6,263 nt of DNA from a bacterium CG2_30_54_10 (GCA_001872985.1 MNYA01000181.1:1-6263), one strand, 5' to 3'; numbered from the stretch's first letter, positions 1 through 6,175 are shown. Notes: generated from the letters alone by a model not told the origin. Translations and numbers: made by a program.

Positions 1-106
1 AAATTTTGGCTCTTTTTGTTGGACTTTGGGAGCCACTTATTTTCTAGGTATCACAAACGCCAGAGTAGAGACAGTTTTTCGAAAAGTCAACCCGACTGGC
101 CCCCGA
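1..106. other. Short non-coding tail downstream of the 910-aa gene
   Basis: I see no gene here. An imperfect terminator-like hairpin can be drawn: TGGCTC at 7-12 pairs with GAGCCA at 30-35 across a 17-nt loop. It is followed on the plus strand by CTTATTTTCT, a poor U-tract. On the minus strand the sequence after it runs into the window edge. A small self-complementary TTTTCGAAAA lies at 76-85. Neither is a convincing intrinsic terminator for the minus-strand gene that stops at 107. Confidence 0.3.
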
Positions 107-2839
107 TCAGAAGGACAACCGGAGGAGGAGCGGGCGTGTACGAGTGATCCCCAGAGCCTCAATTTTGAAGTTCTTCCGGAAAGACGTTCCTCGGGCCAGT
201 GTGAAAGAATCGGCTGAAATCGGAATCGATAGGTTGCCTTTGGGGCCGGAAAGGACAAGCTCGCCTCCGGGCTGAAAGCACTCGTTGAGTTGTTCGGGGA
301 GCAGAGGGAGCCCTCCACGGTCGGAGTCGGTATCTAATGATGCGAACGAAAGCCCTGCTTCGGGCGTCTGATCGTTGCTTGGCTTTCCTGCGACCATTAT
401 CGCACGCGAGTGAACCTCCAGGGTAGGGTCAACAAAAACGATCTTTCCCAGACTGAAAAGGGCATCCTCGATGTTTTGTTTCACGCTTGGGGTAAGCGGT
501 TGTTGGGAGCGGATCTTCTGCAAAAGGAAATTGGCGATGTCACCAAGATTCGCCTCAAGGACGGGGATCTCCTCGGCTTGCTCATCAGGATCCAGGTGCG
601 AAAACCGATAGCACCTGGCGCGGGTTTCTTGACACATTGTGGAAAGAGTCGGCGAGCTTGTCTTCAGCCCCTCAACGATCTCATTCCAGAAATCTCTGAT
701 TTCGAGTAATACTTCGATCTTCTTGATTGGTCGCCCCGCCCATTCCTTCCTCTGGGTAAGCATGAGGAATCGGGGTTTTCCAGGATTGGGCGCCTCCTCG
801 TCAGGAAACAGTTTGAACGTGGGCGAGGCGACCATCTCGATCAATTTGTCAATTGCTCCGACGGCTTTCGGCTCGACTTTCCAGGCCAGCGTCTGTGGTT
901 CGGATGGAGTGGGGCCAGGGTTTCCGGACACCGAATTGGTTGAAACTTCCAATAGGGAAGCGGGAATTGCCGAGCTCGAAAATCTTTCCGGCATCCAGAA
1001 AAGCAGGAGGAAGAAAACCACAAGAAGGGTTGCCATAACGGCAACGCTCTTCCAGCCGGCCGATAAAAGCATCAGGATTCTGGATCCAAGATCATTTCCG
1101 AGGGAAAAAACCCGATGAGAAAGGTTCGAAATATGTATGGCTCCAATTAGCAGGAAGAACACCGGGACACTGACCAGCGAGGAAATGAAAATGGCATTGA
1201 CCGGGAAAATCAGCGAGGCATCAAGACCCAGCCATCGATATAGCTGTCCGCAAACCATCATCAGCGCCATGTACATTCCGACAAGGAGGAATGACCCTGA
1301 AAGTCGGAACAGAGACCGCAACTTTTTCTGGCGGAACCAGAAATAAGCCAGAAGGGCAAAGCCGGCCAAGGAGACTAAACTGGTTGTGTTTCCCGAGTCT
1401 TGGGAAATCCAGAAGCCTAGAAAATAAAACAGATAAAGCACCGTTGCCACGGCCAGGTGGCTTCGAAGAAGCCTTCCCTCGTAGGATCCCGGAGAGAATC
1501 GCCGCGGACTGGCGATGAACAATAAGAGAAAAGCCCCTGCCAGGGAAATGGGAAAGATGATGAGCAGAACGTCCGCAAGTATCTGCAAATGGTTCGACAG
1601 CGCTCCTTTTCGTATGGATGCATGGAACCTGAGCGGTTGCGGAGCGGGGAAAGATAGAAGACGCTTGTAGAGATCGGTCGGGGAGATTCCAAAGCATTCG
1701 GCAATCTTCTTGAAAAGTGGAGCAACGATCGGAGCATCTGACTCCGGAGGTAGAATGACATCTTCGCCGATCGACCTTGAGCCGCTGGCTTCCCAGATGC
1801 GGAGGCGAACAGGGAAATTTCGTGGAACCGGAAAATTGAAGGGAATTCGCAGACCTTCGGATGCAGATTCCTGATAGTGGGTCGAAAAAAGCCGGTTCTT
1901 CACCCAGACCTCGAGATGAAAAGGGGAAAGCTTCGGCGGGGAAAAAGAGATATCCAGTTTGCGGTCTTTGCAATAAGCCAGAATAGTGCTTCGAGATGCG
2001 GCTGTTGAGTTTTCCCATGACATGCGATTGGCATTGTTGGCAAAAAAATGGAAAGGAAACGGCAGGCTTGGGTGGCTGAAGGCTTTCAGCCATGGAGCCA
2101 ATGACCGGGCCATGCGGCCCAGCCCATGGATTCCGCTTTCTTCAATCGGAATCGCAATACTCGTAGAAATTTTCCCTGCCGAAAAGCTGAACTGATGGTC
2201 GCTTTTGGGAGAGTTTCCGGGGAGGCGAAACTCAATCCGGCCGATACCGTCGCCTGAGGTCGTCAGAACCCGGTTGGCGATCTCAAACCCCCCTGGTGGA
2301 AACATTCTTGCCCGAATCGGAAAATGCGCCATGAGCTTGCCGGAAACAAGATCCAGGGCGGCAATACTGAATTCGAGCGCGTCTCCGGGGAAAGCAGGGT
2401 GGTCCGGAGGCAAGACCAACACGGCAAGGGCCGGGTCAATCCGAATGTTGAACTTCGCAAGAGGCGAATCGAACATTCCTGGAAGATTGAGTGTTCCCTG
2501 AAATGGCCCCTCGGGGGTTCCAGGGGGAATGACGATCTGGGCCGAATAGCATCCGTCTTGAATTTGTACGACCGGAGAAGTGCAAATAACTTTTTTCTTC
2601 CCTGACGTTTCAGAAAGGGAAAAATTCAATGAGAACAAGGAAACCTGCTTATTGTCAGGAACAGGTCGCGGGTAAAAAACGATTTCCTGTGTCTCGCCTG
2701 CTTTCCAGCCTCCTGGGAGGGAAACGGTGATTTCCAGGGCGGGGATGTTTTCCGACAATCGCAGGATGAAATACGAATACCCCGCGAAAAAGAGGAACAG
2801 CCCCCCGACCAGAAAAACAAGCATCCATCGGTGTTGCAT
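107..2839 (-). CDS. Large multi-pass membrane protein with macroglobulin/Ig-like extracytoplasmic region, function unknown
   Basis: I do not recognise a named family over the full 910 residues. Residues 6-26 form an N-terminal membrane anchor. Residues 27-417 look like beta-rich extracytoplasmic domains. The part at about 136-230 has the character of an alpha-2-macroglobulin MG2-like domain: PGDALEFSIAALDLVSG, then TTSGDGIGRIEFRLPGNSP. A similar beta domain precedes it at about 33-133 and contains C86 and C97, which could form a disulfide. Six further hydrophobic segments lie near 418-441, 460-478, 485-501, 514-533, 542-568 and 596-616. With a cytoplasmic N-terminus, seven crossings put the soluble C-terminal domain (617-910) outside the cytoplasm; it holds C736 and C743. 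The ATG at 2839 has an AAGG Shine-Dalgarno 8 nt upstream and gives a well-placed anchor. The gene is monocistronic here and divergent from recD2. A sensor, envelope assembly or transport role is possible, but none is shown by the sequence. The coding call is strong; the domain call is moderate. Confidence 0.85.
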   Translation of the reverse strand: MQHRWMLVFLVGGLFLFFAGYSYFILRLSENIPALEITVSLPGGWKAGETQEIVFYPRPVPDNKQVSLFSLNFSLSETSGKKKVICTSPVVQIQDGCYSAQIVIPPGTPEGPFQGTLNLPGMFDSPLAKFNIRIDPALAVLVLPPDHPAFPGDALEFSIAALDLVSGKLMAHFPIRARMFPPGGFEIANRVLTTSGDGIGRIEFRLPGNSPKSDHQFSFSAGKISTSIAIPIEESGIHGLGRMARSLAPWLKAFSHPSLPFPFHFFANNANRMSWENSTAASRSTILAYCKDRKLDISFSPPKLSPFHLEVWVKNRLFSTHYQESASEGLRIPFNFPVPRNFPVRLRIWEASGSRSIGEDVILPPESDAPIVAPLFKKIAECFGISPTDLYKRLLSFPAPQPLRFHASIRKGALSNHLQILADVLLIIFPISLAGAFLLLFIASPRRFSPGSYEGRLLRSHLAVATVLYLFYFLGFWISQDSGNTTSLVSLAGFALLAYFWFRQKKLRSLFRLSGSFLLVGMYMALMMVCGQLYRWLGLDASLIFPVNAIFISSLVSVPVFFLLIGAIHISNLSHRVFSLGNDLGSRILMLLSAGWKSVAVMATLLVVFFLLLFWMPERFSSSAIPASLLEVSTNSVSGNPGPTPSEPQTLAWKVEPKAVGAIDKLIEMVASPTFKLFPDEEAPNPGKPRFLMLTQRKEWAGRPIKKIEVLLEIRDFWNEIVEGLKTSSPTLSTMCQETRARCYRFSHLDPDEQAEEIPVLEANLGDIANFLLQKIRSQQPLTPSVKQNIEDALFSLGKIVFVDPTLEVHSRAIMVAGKPSNDQTPEAGLSFASLDTDSDRGGLPLLPEQLNECFQPGGELVLSGPKGNLSIPISADSFTLARGTSFRKNFKIEALGITRTRPLLLRLSF

Positions 2840-2906
2840 AGTAAAAGCCTTATCCCGGCCTCATGTTGAAAAAACAGGCGGAGAACGCCTTGAAAAACGT
2901 ATTCAG

Positions 2907-2934
2907 GCTATCATTCGCTTCAATCCCCTGTCAA
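2907..2934 (-). promoter_or_regulatory. Predicted sigma70-like promoter for the 910-aa membrane protein gene
   Basis: Read on the minus strand, a perfect TTGACA -35 (plus positions 2929-2934) is followed after 16 bp by GATAGC (2907-2912), which matches only three positions of TATAAT. Transcription would begin near 2900 and leave a leader of about 60 nt before the ATG at 2839. The -35 is convincing, the -10 is weak, so an activator could be needed. This is by inspection only. Confidence 0.45.
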
Positions 2935-2944
2935 CCGAGAGGGG

Positions 2945-2982
2945 ACTTGCAGAATTCGGTATTGTTCACTTGCAGAATTCGG
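2945..2982. repeat. 15-bp direct repeat, two copies with 23-bp period, in the recD2 promoter
   Basis: ACTTGCAGAATTCGG occurs identically at 2945-2959 and 2968-2982. The start-to-start distance is 23 bp, about two helical turns, so both copies face the same side of the DNA. The second copy fills the spacer between the recD2 -35 and -10 boxes. The first lies just upstream of that -35 and about 10 bp from the -35 of the opposite gene. The placement fits a tandem operator, but a simple local duplication would look the same. Confidence 0.7.
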
Positions 2983-2989
2983 GTATAAT
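2962..2989 (+). promoter_or_regulatory. Predicted sigma70-like promoter for recD2
   Basis: TTGTTC at 2962-2967 and a perfect TATAAT at 2984-2989 are separated by 16 bp. The expected start of transcription, about seven bases past the -10, falls at or next to the G of the GTG start codon at 2996. The same TTGTTC -35 hexamer is found in the predicted promoter of the PycTM-like gene. Confidence 0.6.
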
Positions 2990-2995
2990 GGCGCT

Positions 2996-5194
2996 GTGGA
3001 ATCGGAATGCATCACCGTCGTGCTTGAACGCATAACTTTCGCTAACCCGCAGAATGGATACTCGGTTTTGCGTGCCTCCTGCCGCGGGCATCCCAACGGC
3101 GTGGTGGTGGTTGGGGTATTCGCGAATGTCCACCCAGGCGAAGAACTCAGGATTTACGGCACATGGACCTGTCACCCTCAGTTCGGGGTACAATTCCATG
3201 CTTTTCGATACTCGGTTCTCAAACCCGCGACCCTTCGGGGAATCGAAAAATACCTGGGTTCCGGTTTGATCAAAGGAATTGGACCCGTCACAGCCAAACG
3301 CCTGGTGGCAGCGTTCGGGGCCGATACGCTTGATGTGATCGAGAAGGATTCCGACCGTCTGAAGACCTGCCCGGGAATAGGTCAGGGTCGCCTGGAGATG
3401 ATTAAAGCCGGATGGGCGCAGCAAAAAGCCGTTCAGGACGTAATGATTTTCCTTCAGGGCCATGGGATATCTCCTGCCTACGCGGTTCGTATTTTCAAGT
3501 CACTTGGGGACAACGCGACGAGATTGGTGGCTGAAGACCCCTACATCCTCGCCTATGAGATCAACGGCATCGGGTTCAAAACAGCCGACAAAATCGCCGC
3601 CGAGTTCGGGATCACAGGAACCGATCCACGCCGCGTCAAAGCCGGGTTGATGTTTCTTCTTTCGTCGGCGCTCAACGAGGGGCATCTTTTTCTTCCCCAA
3701 GAAGAACTGACGGCAAAAGCCAAGGAAATCATGCAGTTTGATGATGCTGAGACGGTCGGAAAAGCCATTGATGCATTGATCACAGATGAACGAATGATTT
3801 TAAGGGTCTGGGAGGGCCGCCGTCTGCTCTACCTCCCCAGGTCGTTCAACGAGGAACAGGGTGCGGCTAACCGACTTGCCGAATTTTTGCAAAAAAAAGC
3901 GGCGGTACCGCGGGATCGTCTGCTGACGGCCATAAACAGCGCAATGGCGGATGGCCAGATCAGCTTGACGGAGCAGCAGTCTCTTGCGATCGAACTTTCG
4001 TTGAAAGAGCGGTTTCTGTTGATAACCGGCGGCCCCGGCACCGGGAAAACCACCACACTGAAAGCGCTGGTGGACGCCCACGTGGCACTCGGCAGGCATG
4101 TTGCGCTCGCCAGCCCGACCGGCCGTGCGGCCAAGCGGCTTTCGGAGGTGACCGGGCGCGAGGCGCGGACTATCCACCGTCTGCTTGAGTTTTCGCCCGC
4201 CGAGAAAGGGTTCAGGCATAAGCCGGGAAACCCGGTGCCATGTGATACTCTTGTGGTGGACGAAGGCTCCATGATCGATATGGGTCTTTTTCATTCCCTC
4301 ATCCGGGCATTGCCTTCGTCCGCTAGTTTCGTTCTTGTCGGGGATCCCGATCAGTTGCCTTCGGTCGGCCCCGGTCTTGTCTTGCAGCACCTGATAGCTT
4401 CCGGGGTGGTTCCTGTGGTGCGTCTGGAAACAATCTTCCGCCAGGCTGAAGCCTCCGCGATAATCACCAATGCGCATCGGATCAATCGGGGAGAAATGCC
4501 ATTCCTGCAGCCCCCCGACGGAAAAACCAAGACCGATTGCTATTTCCTTGATGCCCCGGAGCCCGAGAAAGCTCTTTCTTTGTTGAAGAACGTCGTTTCG
4601 GTAAGCCTTCCGAGAAAGTTCGGGTACGATCCAATCGCCGATATTCAAGTGCTGACCCCGATGAATAAGGGCTCTCTGGGCGCTTCAAACCTGAACGACG
4701 TTTTGCAGGAAACCCTCAATCCGCCATCCCCGGAAAAGGCCGAGTTCAAGCACATGCACAGGGTTTTCCGGGTTGGGGACAAGGTCATCCAGTTGCGCAA
4801 TAATTACGACCTGGATGTTTTCAATGGTGATATCGGGTTGATCCGCGCCATTGAACCCGAGGATCAGGAGATCGTCATCGAGTTTCCTCCCGGCGACCGA
4901 AAGGTTTATCAGCCCACCGACCTCCTGGATCTGGCCCTTGCCTACGCGATAACCCTTCACAAATCCCAGGGAAGTGAGTATCCGGCGGCGATCGTGGTTC
5001 TCACGACCCAGCATTACGTAATGCTTCAGCGCAACCTGCTTTACACCGGGGTGACAAGGGCGCGGAAAACGATGGTCATTCTCGGCACACGCAAGGCAGT
5101 GGCGATAGCGGTAAAAAACGCCCGTACCCGGCAACGGAACACGATTTTCCGCTATCTTCTCGAAGAAAAGGTGCGTGCCCTCAGTGCAGAATGA
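2996..5194 (+). CDS. recD2: RecD2-family ATP-dependent DNA helicase (SF1B, 5'-3')
   Basis: This is a full-length RecD2 (RecD/TraA, YrrC-like), a 5'-3' helicase that acts without RecB or RecC and is linked in studied bacteria to replication-fork, recombination and mismatch-repair functions. An OB-like N-terminal part (about 4-75) opens with VLERITFANPQNGYSVLRA. It is followed by helix-hairpin-helix motifs at about 90-104 (LIKGIGPVTAKRL), 125-136 and 189-201. The helicase core then gives LTEQQSLAI (324-332), Walker A GGPGTGKTT (345-353), motif Ia SPTGRAAKRL (373-382), Walker B VVDEGSMID (420-428), motif III VGDPDQLPSVGPG (448-460), FRQ (481-483), NNYDLDVFNGDIG (602-614), motif V AITLHKSQGSEYPAAIV (651-667) and motif VI LLYTGVTRAR (681-690). 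All key residues are present. Glycine after the Walker B DE, where alanine is common, is a minor variant. GTG 2996 is chosen because the conserved OB strand begins at residues 5-6; the next in-frame GTG at 3020 would cut it. No Shine-Dalgarno precedes it. Confidence 0.96.
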   Translation: MESECITVVLERITFANPQNGYSVLRASCRGHPNGVVVVGVFANVHPGEELRIYGTWTCHPQFGVQFHAFRYSVLKPATLRGIEKYLGSGLIKGIGPVTAKRLVAAFGADTLDVIEKDSDRLKTCPGIGQGRLEMIKAGWAQQKAVQDVMIFLQGHGISPAYAVRIFKSLGDNATRLVAEDPYILAYEINGIGFKTADKIAAEFGITGTDPRRVKAGLMFLLSSALNEGHLFLPQEELTAKAKEIMQFDDAETVGKAIDALITDERMILRVWEGRRLLYLPRSFNEEQGAANRLAEFLQKKAAVPRDRLLTAINSAMADGQISLTEQQSLAIELSLKERFLLITGGPGTGKTTTLKALVDAHVALGRHVALASPTGRAAKRLSEVTGREARTIHRLLEFSPAEKGFRHKPGNPVPCDTLVVDEGSMIDMGLFHSLIRALPSSASFVLVGDPDQLPSVGPGLVLQHLIASGVVPVVRLETIFRQAEASAIITNAHRINRGEMPFLQPPDGKTKTDCYFLDAPEPEKALSLLKNVVSVSLPRKFGYDPIADIQVLTPMNKGSLGASNLNDVLQETLNPPSPEKAEFKHMHRVFRVGDKVIQLRNNYDLDVFNGDIGLIRAIEPEDQEIVIEFPPGDRKVYQPTDLLDLALAYAITLHKSQGSEYPAAIVVLTTQHYVMLQRNLLYTGVTRARKTMVILGTRKAVAIAVKNARTRQRNTIFRYLLEEKVRALSAE

Positions 5195-5717
5195 AAGAGG
5201 TAAGCATGCAGGCGATCCAAAGAAGGCACGAGAGGAAAGTCAGACCCTGGGCGGAACTGTAGATCGAGAATTTCTGCTGGGCTATGCTCGAAACGACGAA
5301 CACGTTTCTCAACAAGGATTCCCTGAAGCTTTTGGCGTCTTGGGTGACGAATTCGTTGATGTAGCCTTCGGGTGTGTTGGTTTCGAGGATGTCCTGGTAA
5401 TAGACGAGGCTCAGAGTCCTGGGGTCGTCGTCCTGGGGAACGCGTTTCGTCGTAATGACGCTCATCGCGAGAAGTATGGAGAGCACGCAGGCGATGATGA
5501 ACGCCACAAAGATCCCGAAGCCAAGCCCGCTAAGCTTTTGCAGGGTACCAAGAAATGGAGTGATGGCGGCAAGAAAGATGGAGTTGATGAGCAGAAGCGC
5601 ATTCGCCTTGCTATCGGCGAACTGGATAAGGTTCTGGTTGTAGTTGAGAATCGAGAAAGCCACCTCGATTTCCTTGACAACCGGCATTTCTTCGCGATTA
5701 CGGCGGTCTAAAAACAT
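5181..5717 (-). CDS. DUF5706/PycTM-like (Pycsar effector family) transmembrane protein
   Basis: This 178-aa protein resembles the DUF5706 family, which includes the PycTM membrane effectors of Pycsar anti-phage defence. In that system a pyrimidine cyclase makes cCMP or cUMP on infection and the effector then harms the host membrane. The family marks seen are FADSKANALLLINS (about 33-46) leading into a first membrane helix (38-57), a second helix at 66-89, a soluble stretch with LVYYQDILE (about 104-112) and EGYINEF (117-123), then SLLRNVFVVSSIAQQKF (about 134-150) and a last helix at 157-176. The protein ends two residues after it. A longer ORF begins at ATG 5729, but the ATG at 5717 has a strong GAGGTG Shine-Dalgarno four bases upstream, and 5729 overlaps that site. 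The gene has its own promoter and converges on recD2 with a 14-bp overlap. No cyclase is adjacent in the window, so a defence role is inference; stand-alone members of unknown role exist. Confidence 0.82.
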   Translation of the reverse strand: MFLDRRNREEMPVVKEIEVAFSILNYNQNLIQFADSKANALLLINSIFLAAITPFLGTLQKLSGLGFGIFVAFIIACVLSILLAMSVITTKRVPQDDDPRTLSLVYYQDILETNTPEGYINEFVTQDAKSFRESLLRNVFVVSSIAQQKFSIYSSAQGLTFLSCLLWIACMLTSFILH

Positions 5718-5721
5718 GGCA

Positions 5722-5727
5722 CACCTC
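5722..5727 (-). promoter_or_regulatory. Ribosome binding site that decides the PycTM-like start
   Basis: GAGGTG on the minus strand (CACCTC on plus) lies four bases before the ATG at 5717, a near-ideal match to the 16S rRNA 3' end. It overlaps the upstream in-frame ATG at 5729, which has no comparable site, so the shorter 178-aa product is favoured. Confidence 0.75.
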
Positions 5728-5742
5728 ATTCTTGCCGATATT

Positions 5743-5772
5743 CGGGAGATCCCTTAGCATCAGCGTCTCCCG
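5743..5772 (-). promoter_or_regulatory. Hairpin at the 5' end of the PycTM-like gene leader
   Basis: CGGGAGA (5743-5749) is complementary to TCTCCCG (5766-5772), giving a 7-bp GC-rich stem with a 16-nt loop. If transcription starts near 5773, as the promoter predicts, the stem begins almost at the first nucleotide of the mRNA. Such a position fits transcript stabilisation or a protein-binding site; it is not a terminator because no U-tract follows on the minus strand. The stem is visible, the role is inferred. Confidence 0.45.
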
Positions 5773-5779
5773 CGAAATC

Positions 5780-5808
5780 ACTATAATTCATCTTGCCGTC
5801 AGGAACAA
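5780..5808 (-). promoter_or_regulatory. Predicted sigma70-like promoter for the PycTM-like gene
   Basis: On the minus strand TTGTTC (plus 5803-5808) and TATAGT (plus 5780-5785) are 17 bp apart, the optimal spacing. The expected start of transcription is near 5773, leaving a leader of about 56 nt that contains a hairpin and the GAGGTG ribosome site. This supports independent expression of the gene rather than read-through from an upstream gene. Confidence 0.55.
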
Positions 5809-5809
5809 G

Positions 5810-5849
5810 GATTTCCCAAGATTTTCCTGGATTTTCCGAGATCTTTGAA
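5810..5849. repeat. Four degenerate decamers beginning GATTTTCC
   Basis: Units start exactly every 10 bp at 5810, 5820, 5830 and 5840: GATTTCCCAA, GATTTTCCTG, GATTTTCCGA and the diverged GATCTTTGAA. The array begins immediately upstream of the -35 box of the PycTM-like gene, so the repeats stand on one face of the helix next to a promoter. Confidence 0.55.
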
Positions 5850-5860
5850 AAAAAGACATT

Positions 5861-5881
5861 TCAGCATGCTGACTGACAGTC
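5861..5881. repeat. Two overlapping short palindromes
   Basis: TCAGCATGCTGA (5861-5872) is a perfect 12-bp palindrome. It overlaps GACTGACAGTC (5871-5881), a perfect 5-bp inverted repeat around a central A. Either could be a dimer-binding site or simply part of the repeat mosaic; no function can be assigned. Confidence 0.45.
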
Positions 5882-5896
5882 GGCAAAACCTGCTTT

Positions 5897-5956
5897 CGTC
5901 ATGCCCGCGGAGGGGGCATCCAGGCTTTCTGAATTCCCGCCTTCGCGGGAATGACG
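5897..5956. repeat. 60-bp REP/MITE-like two-hairpin element
   Basis: The element begins CGTCAT and ends ATGACG, so its termini are inverted repeats. The left half holds ATGCCC (5901-5906) paired with GGGCAT (5914-5919). The right half is a perfect 8-bp stem, ATTCCCGC (5933-5940) and GCGGGAAT (5945-5952), closed by a CTTC loop. This layout matches a dispersed intergenic repeat of the form GTCATTCCCGCG...GCGGGAATGAC that I know from many Gram-negative genomes. No transposase is encoded, so it would be mobilised, if at all, in trans. Confidence 0.7.
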
Positions 5957-5986
5957 GAGAAAAAATCTGTCGAGATTCTACGGTGT

Positions 5987-6008
5987 CGAAAAAAAACAAC
6001 TTTTTTCG
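5987..6008. repeat. A/T-rich inverted repeat
   Basis: CGAAAAAA (5987-5994) is complementary to TTTTTTCG (6001-6008), separated by AACAAC. The stem has 8 bp with only two GC pairs, so it is too weak to be called an intrinsic terminator. It lies just before the first copy of the AAGAGTTTAG repeat. Confidence 0.4.
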
Positions 6009-6009
6009 T

Positions 6010-6161
6010 AAGAGTTTAGCGGTTTGAAATAAGAAAGACGAAGAAAGCTGGGGAAACGAAAAAATAGAAAAAAGGAAAGGATTTTTTTGCCGCAGATAAA
6101 CGCGGATTAACGCAGATCTGGAGGGGAAGGAAAGAAAGCAAGAGTTTAGTAGTTTGGGAAA
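6010..6161 (+). repeat. Imperfect direct repeat, about 20 bp, flanking the decamer array
   Basis: AAGAGTTTAGCGGTTTGAAA at 6010-6029 recurs as AAGAGTTTAGTAGTTTGGGA at 6140-6159. The two copies flank a 110-bp purine-rich stretch that contains the CGCAGATAAA decamers. They could be relics of a duplicated mosaic unit or repeats bounding an inserted segment. Confidence 0.45.
6091..6120. repeat. Three tandem decamers of the CGCAGATAAA type
   Basis: CGCAGATAAA, CGCGGATTAA and CGCAGATCTG follow each other with an exact 10-bp period. This resembles a dispersed intergenic repeat (CCGCAGATAAACGCGGATT-like) that I recall from many environmental bacterial genomes, where it often produces spurious peptides of the form NPRLSAAK. 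Its function is not known to me. Confidence 0.6.
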
Positions 6162-6175
6162 ATTGAAGAAAAGGT

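Larger units (their letters stand above)
2840..2995. promoter_or_regulatory. Divergent intergenic control region between the 910-aa gene and recD2
   Basis: This spacer carries the starts of both flanking transcripts. From the minus gene outward it holds the AAGG ribosome site at 2848-2851, a minus-strand promoter at 2907-2934, a short inverted repeat (CCCCT 2925-2929, AGGGG 2940-2944) touching that promoter's -35, a 15-bp direct repeat in two copies, and the recD2 promoter ending seven bases before the GTG. The close packing makes co-regulation of the two genes possible, but no regulator is encoded in the window. Confidence 0.6.

Noticed and set aside
7..35. Hairpin as an intrinsic terminator at the left edge
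   Set aside because: The loop is 17 nt, the stem 6 bp and no clean U-tract follows on either strand.
1221..2093. Minus-strand open frame of 290 codons inside the 910-aa gene
   Set aside because: It is an alternative frame of the larger gene, rich in S/R/P/C, with no consistent domain.
3800..4648. Minus-strand open frame of 282 codons inside recD2
   Set aside because: It lies antisense to intact helicase motifs and encodes no recognisable domain.
2996..5194. RecD subunit of RecBCD, or TraA relaxase
   Set aside because: The N-terminal OB-like and helix-hairpin-helix region fits RecD2; there is no relaxase domain and no recB or recC beside it.
5175..5711. Plus-strand open frame of 178 codons opposite the PycTM-like gene
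   Set aside because: It is charged low-complexity sequence with no family resemblance, while the opposite strand has membrane helices, family motifs, promoter and ribosome site.
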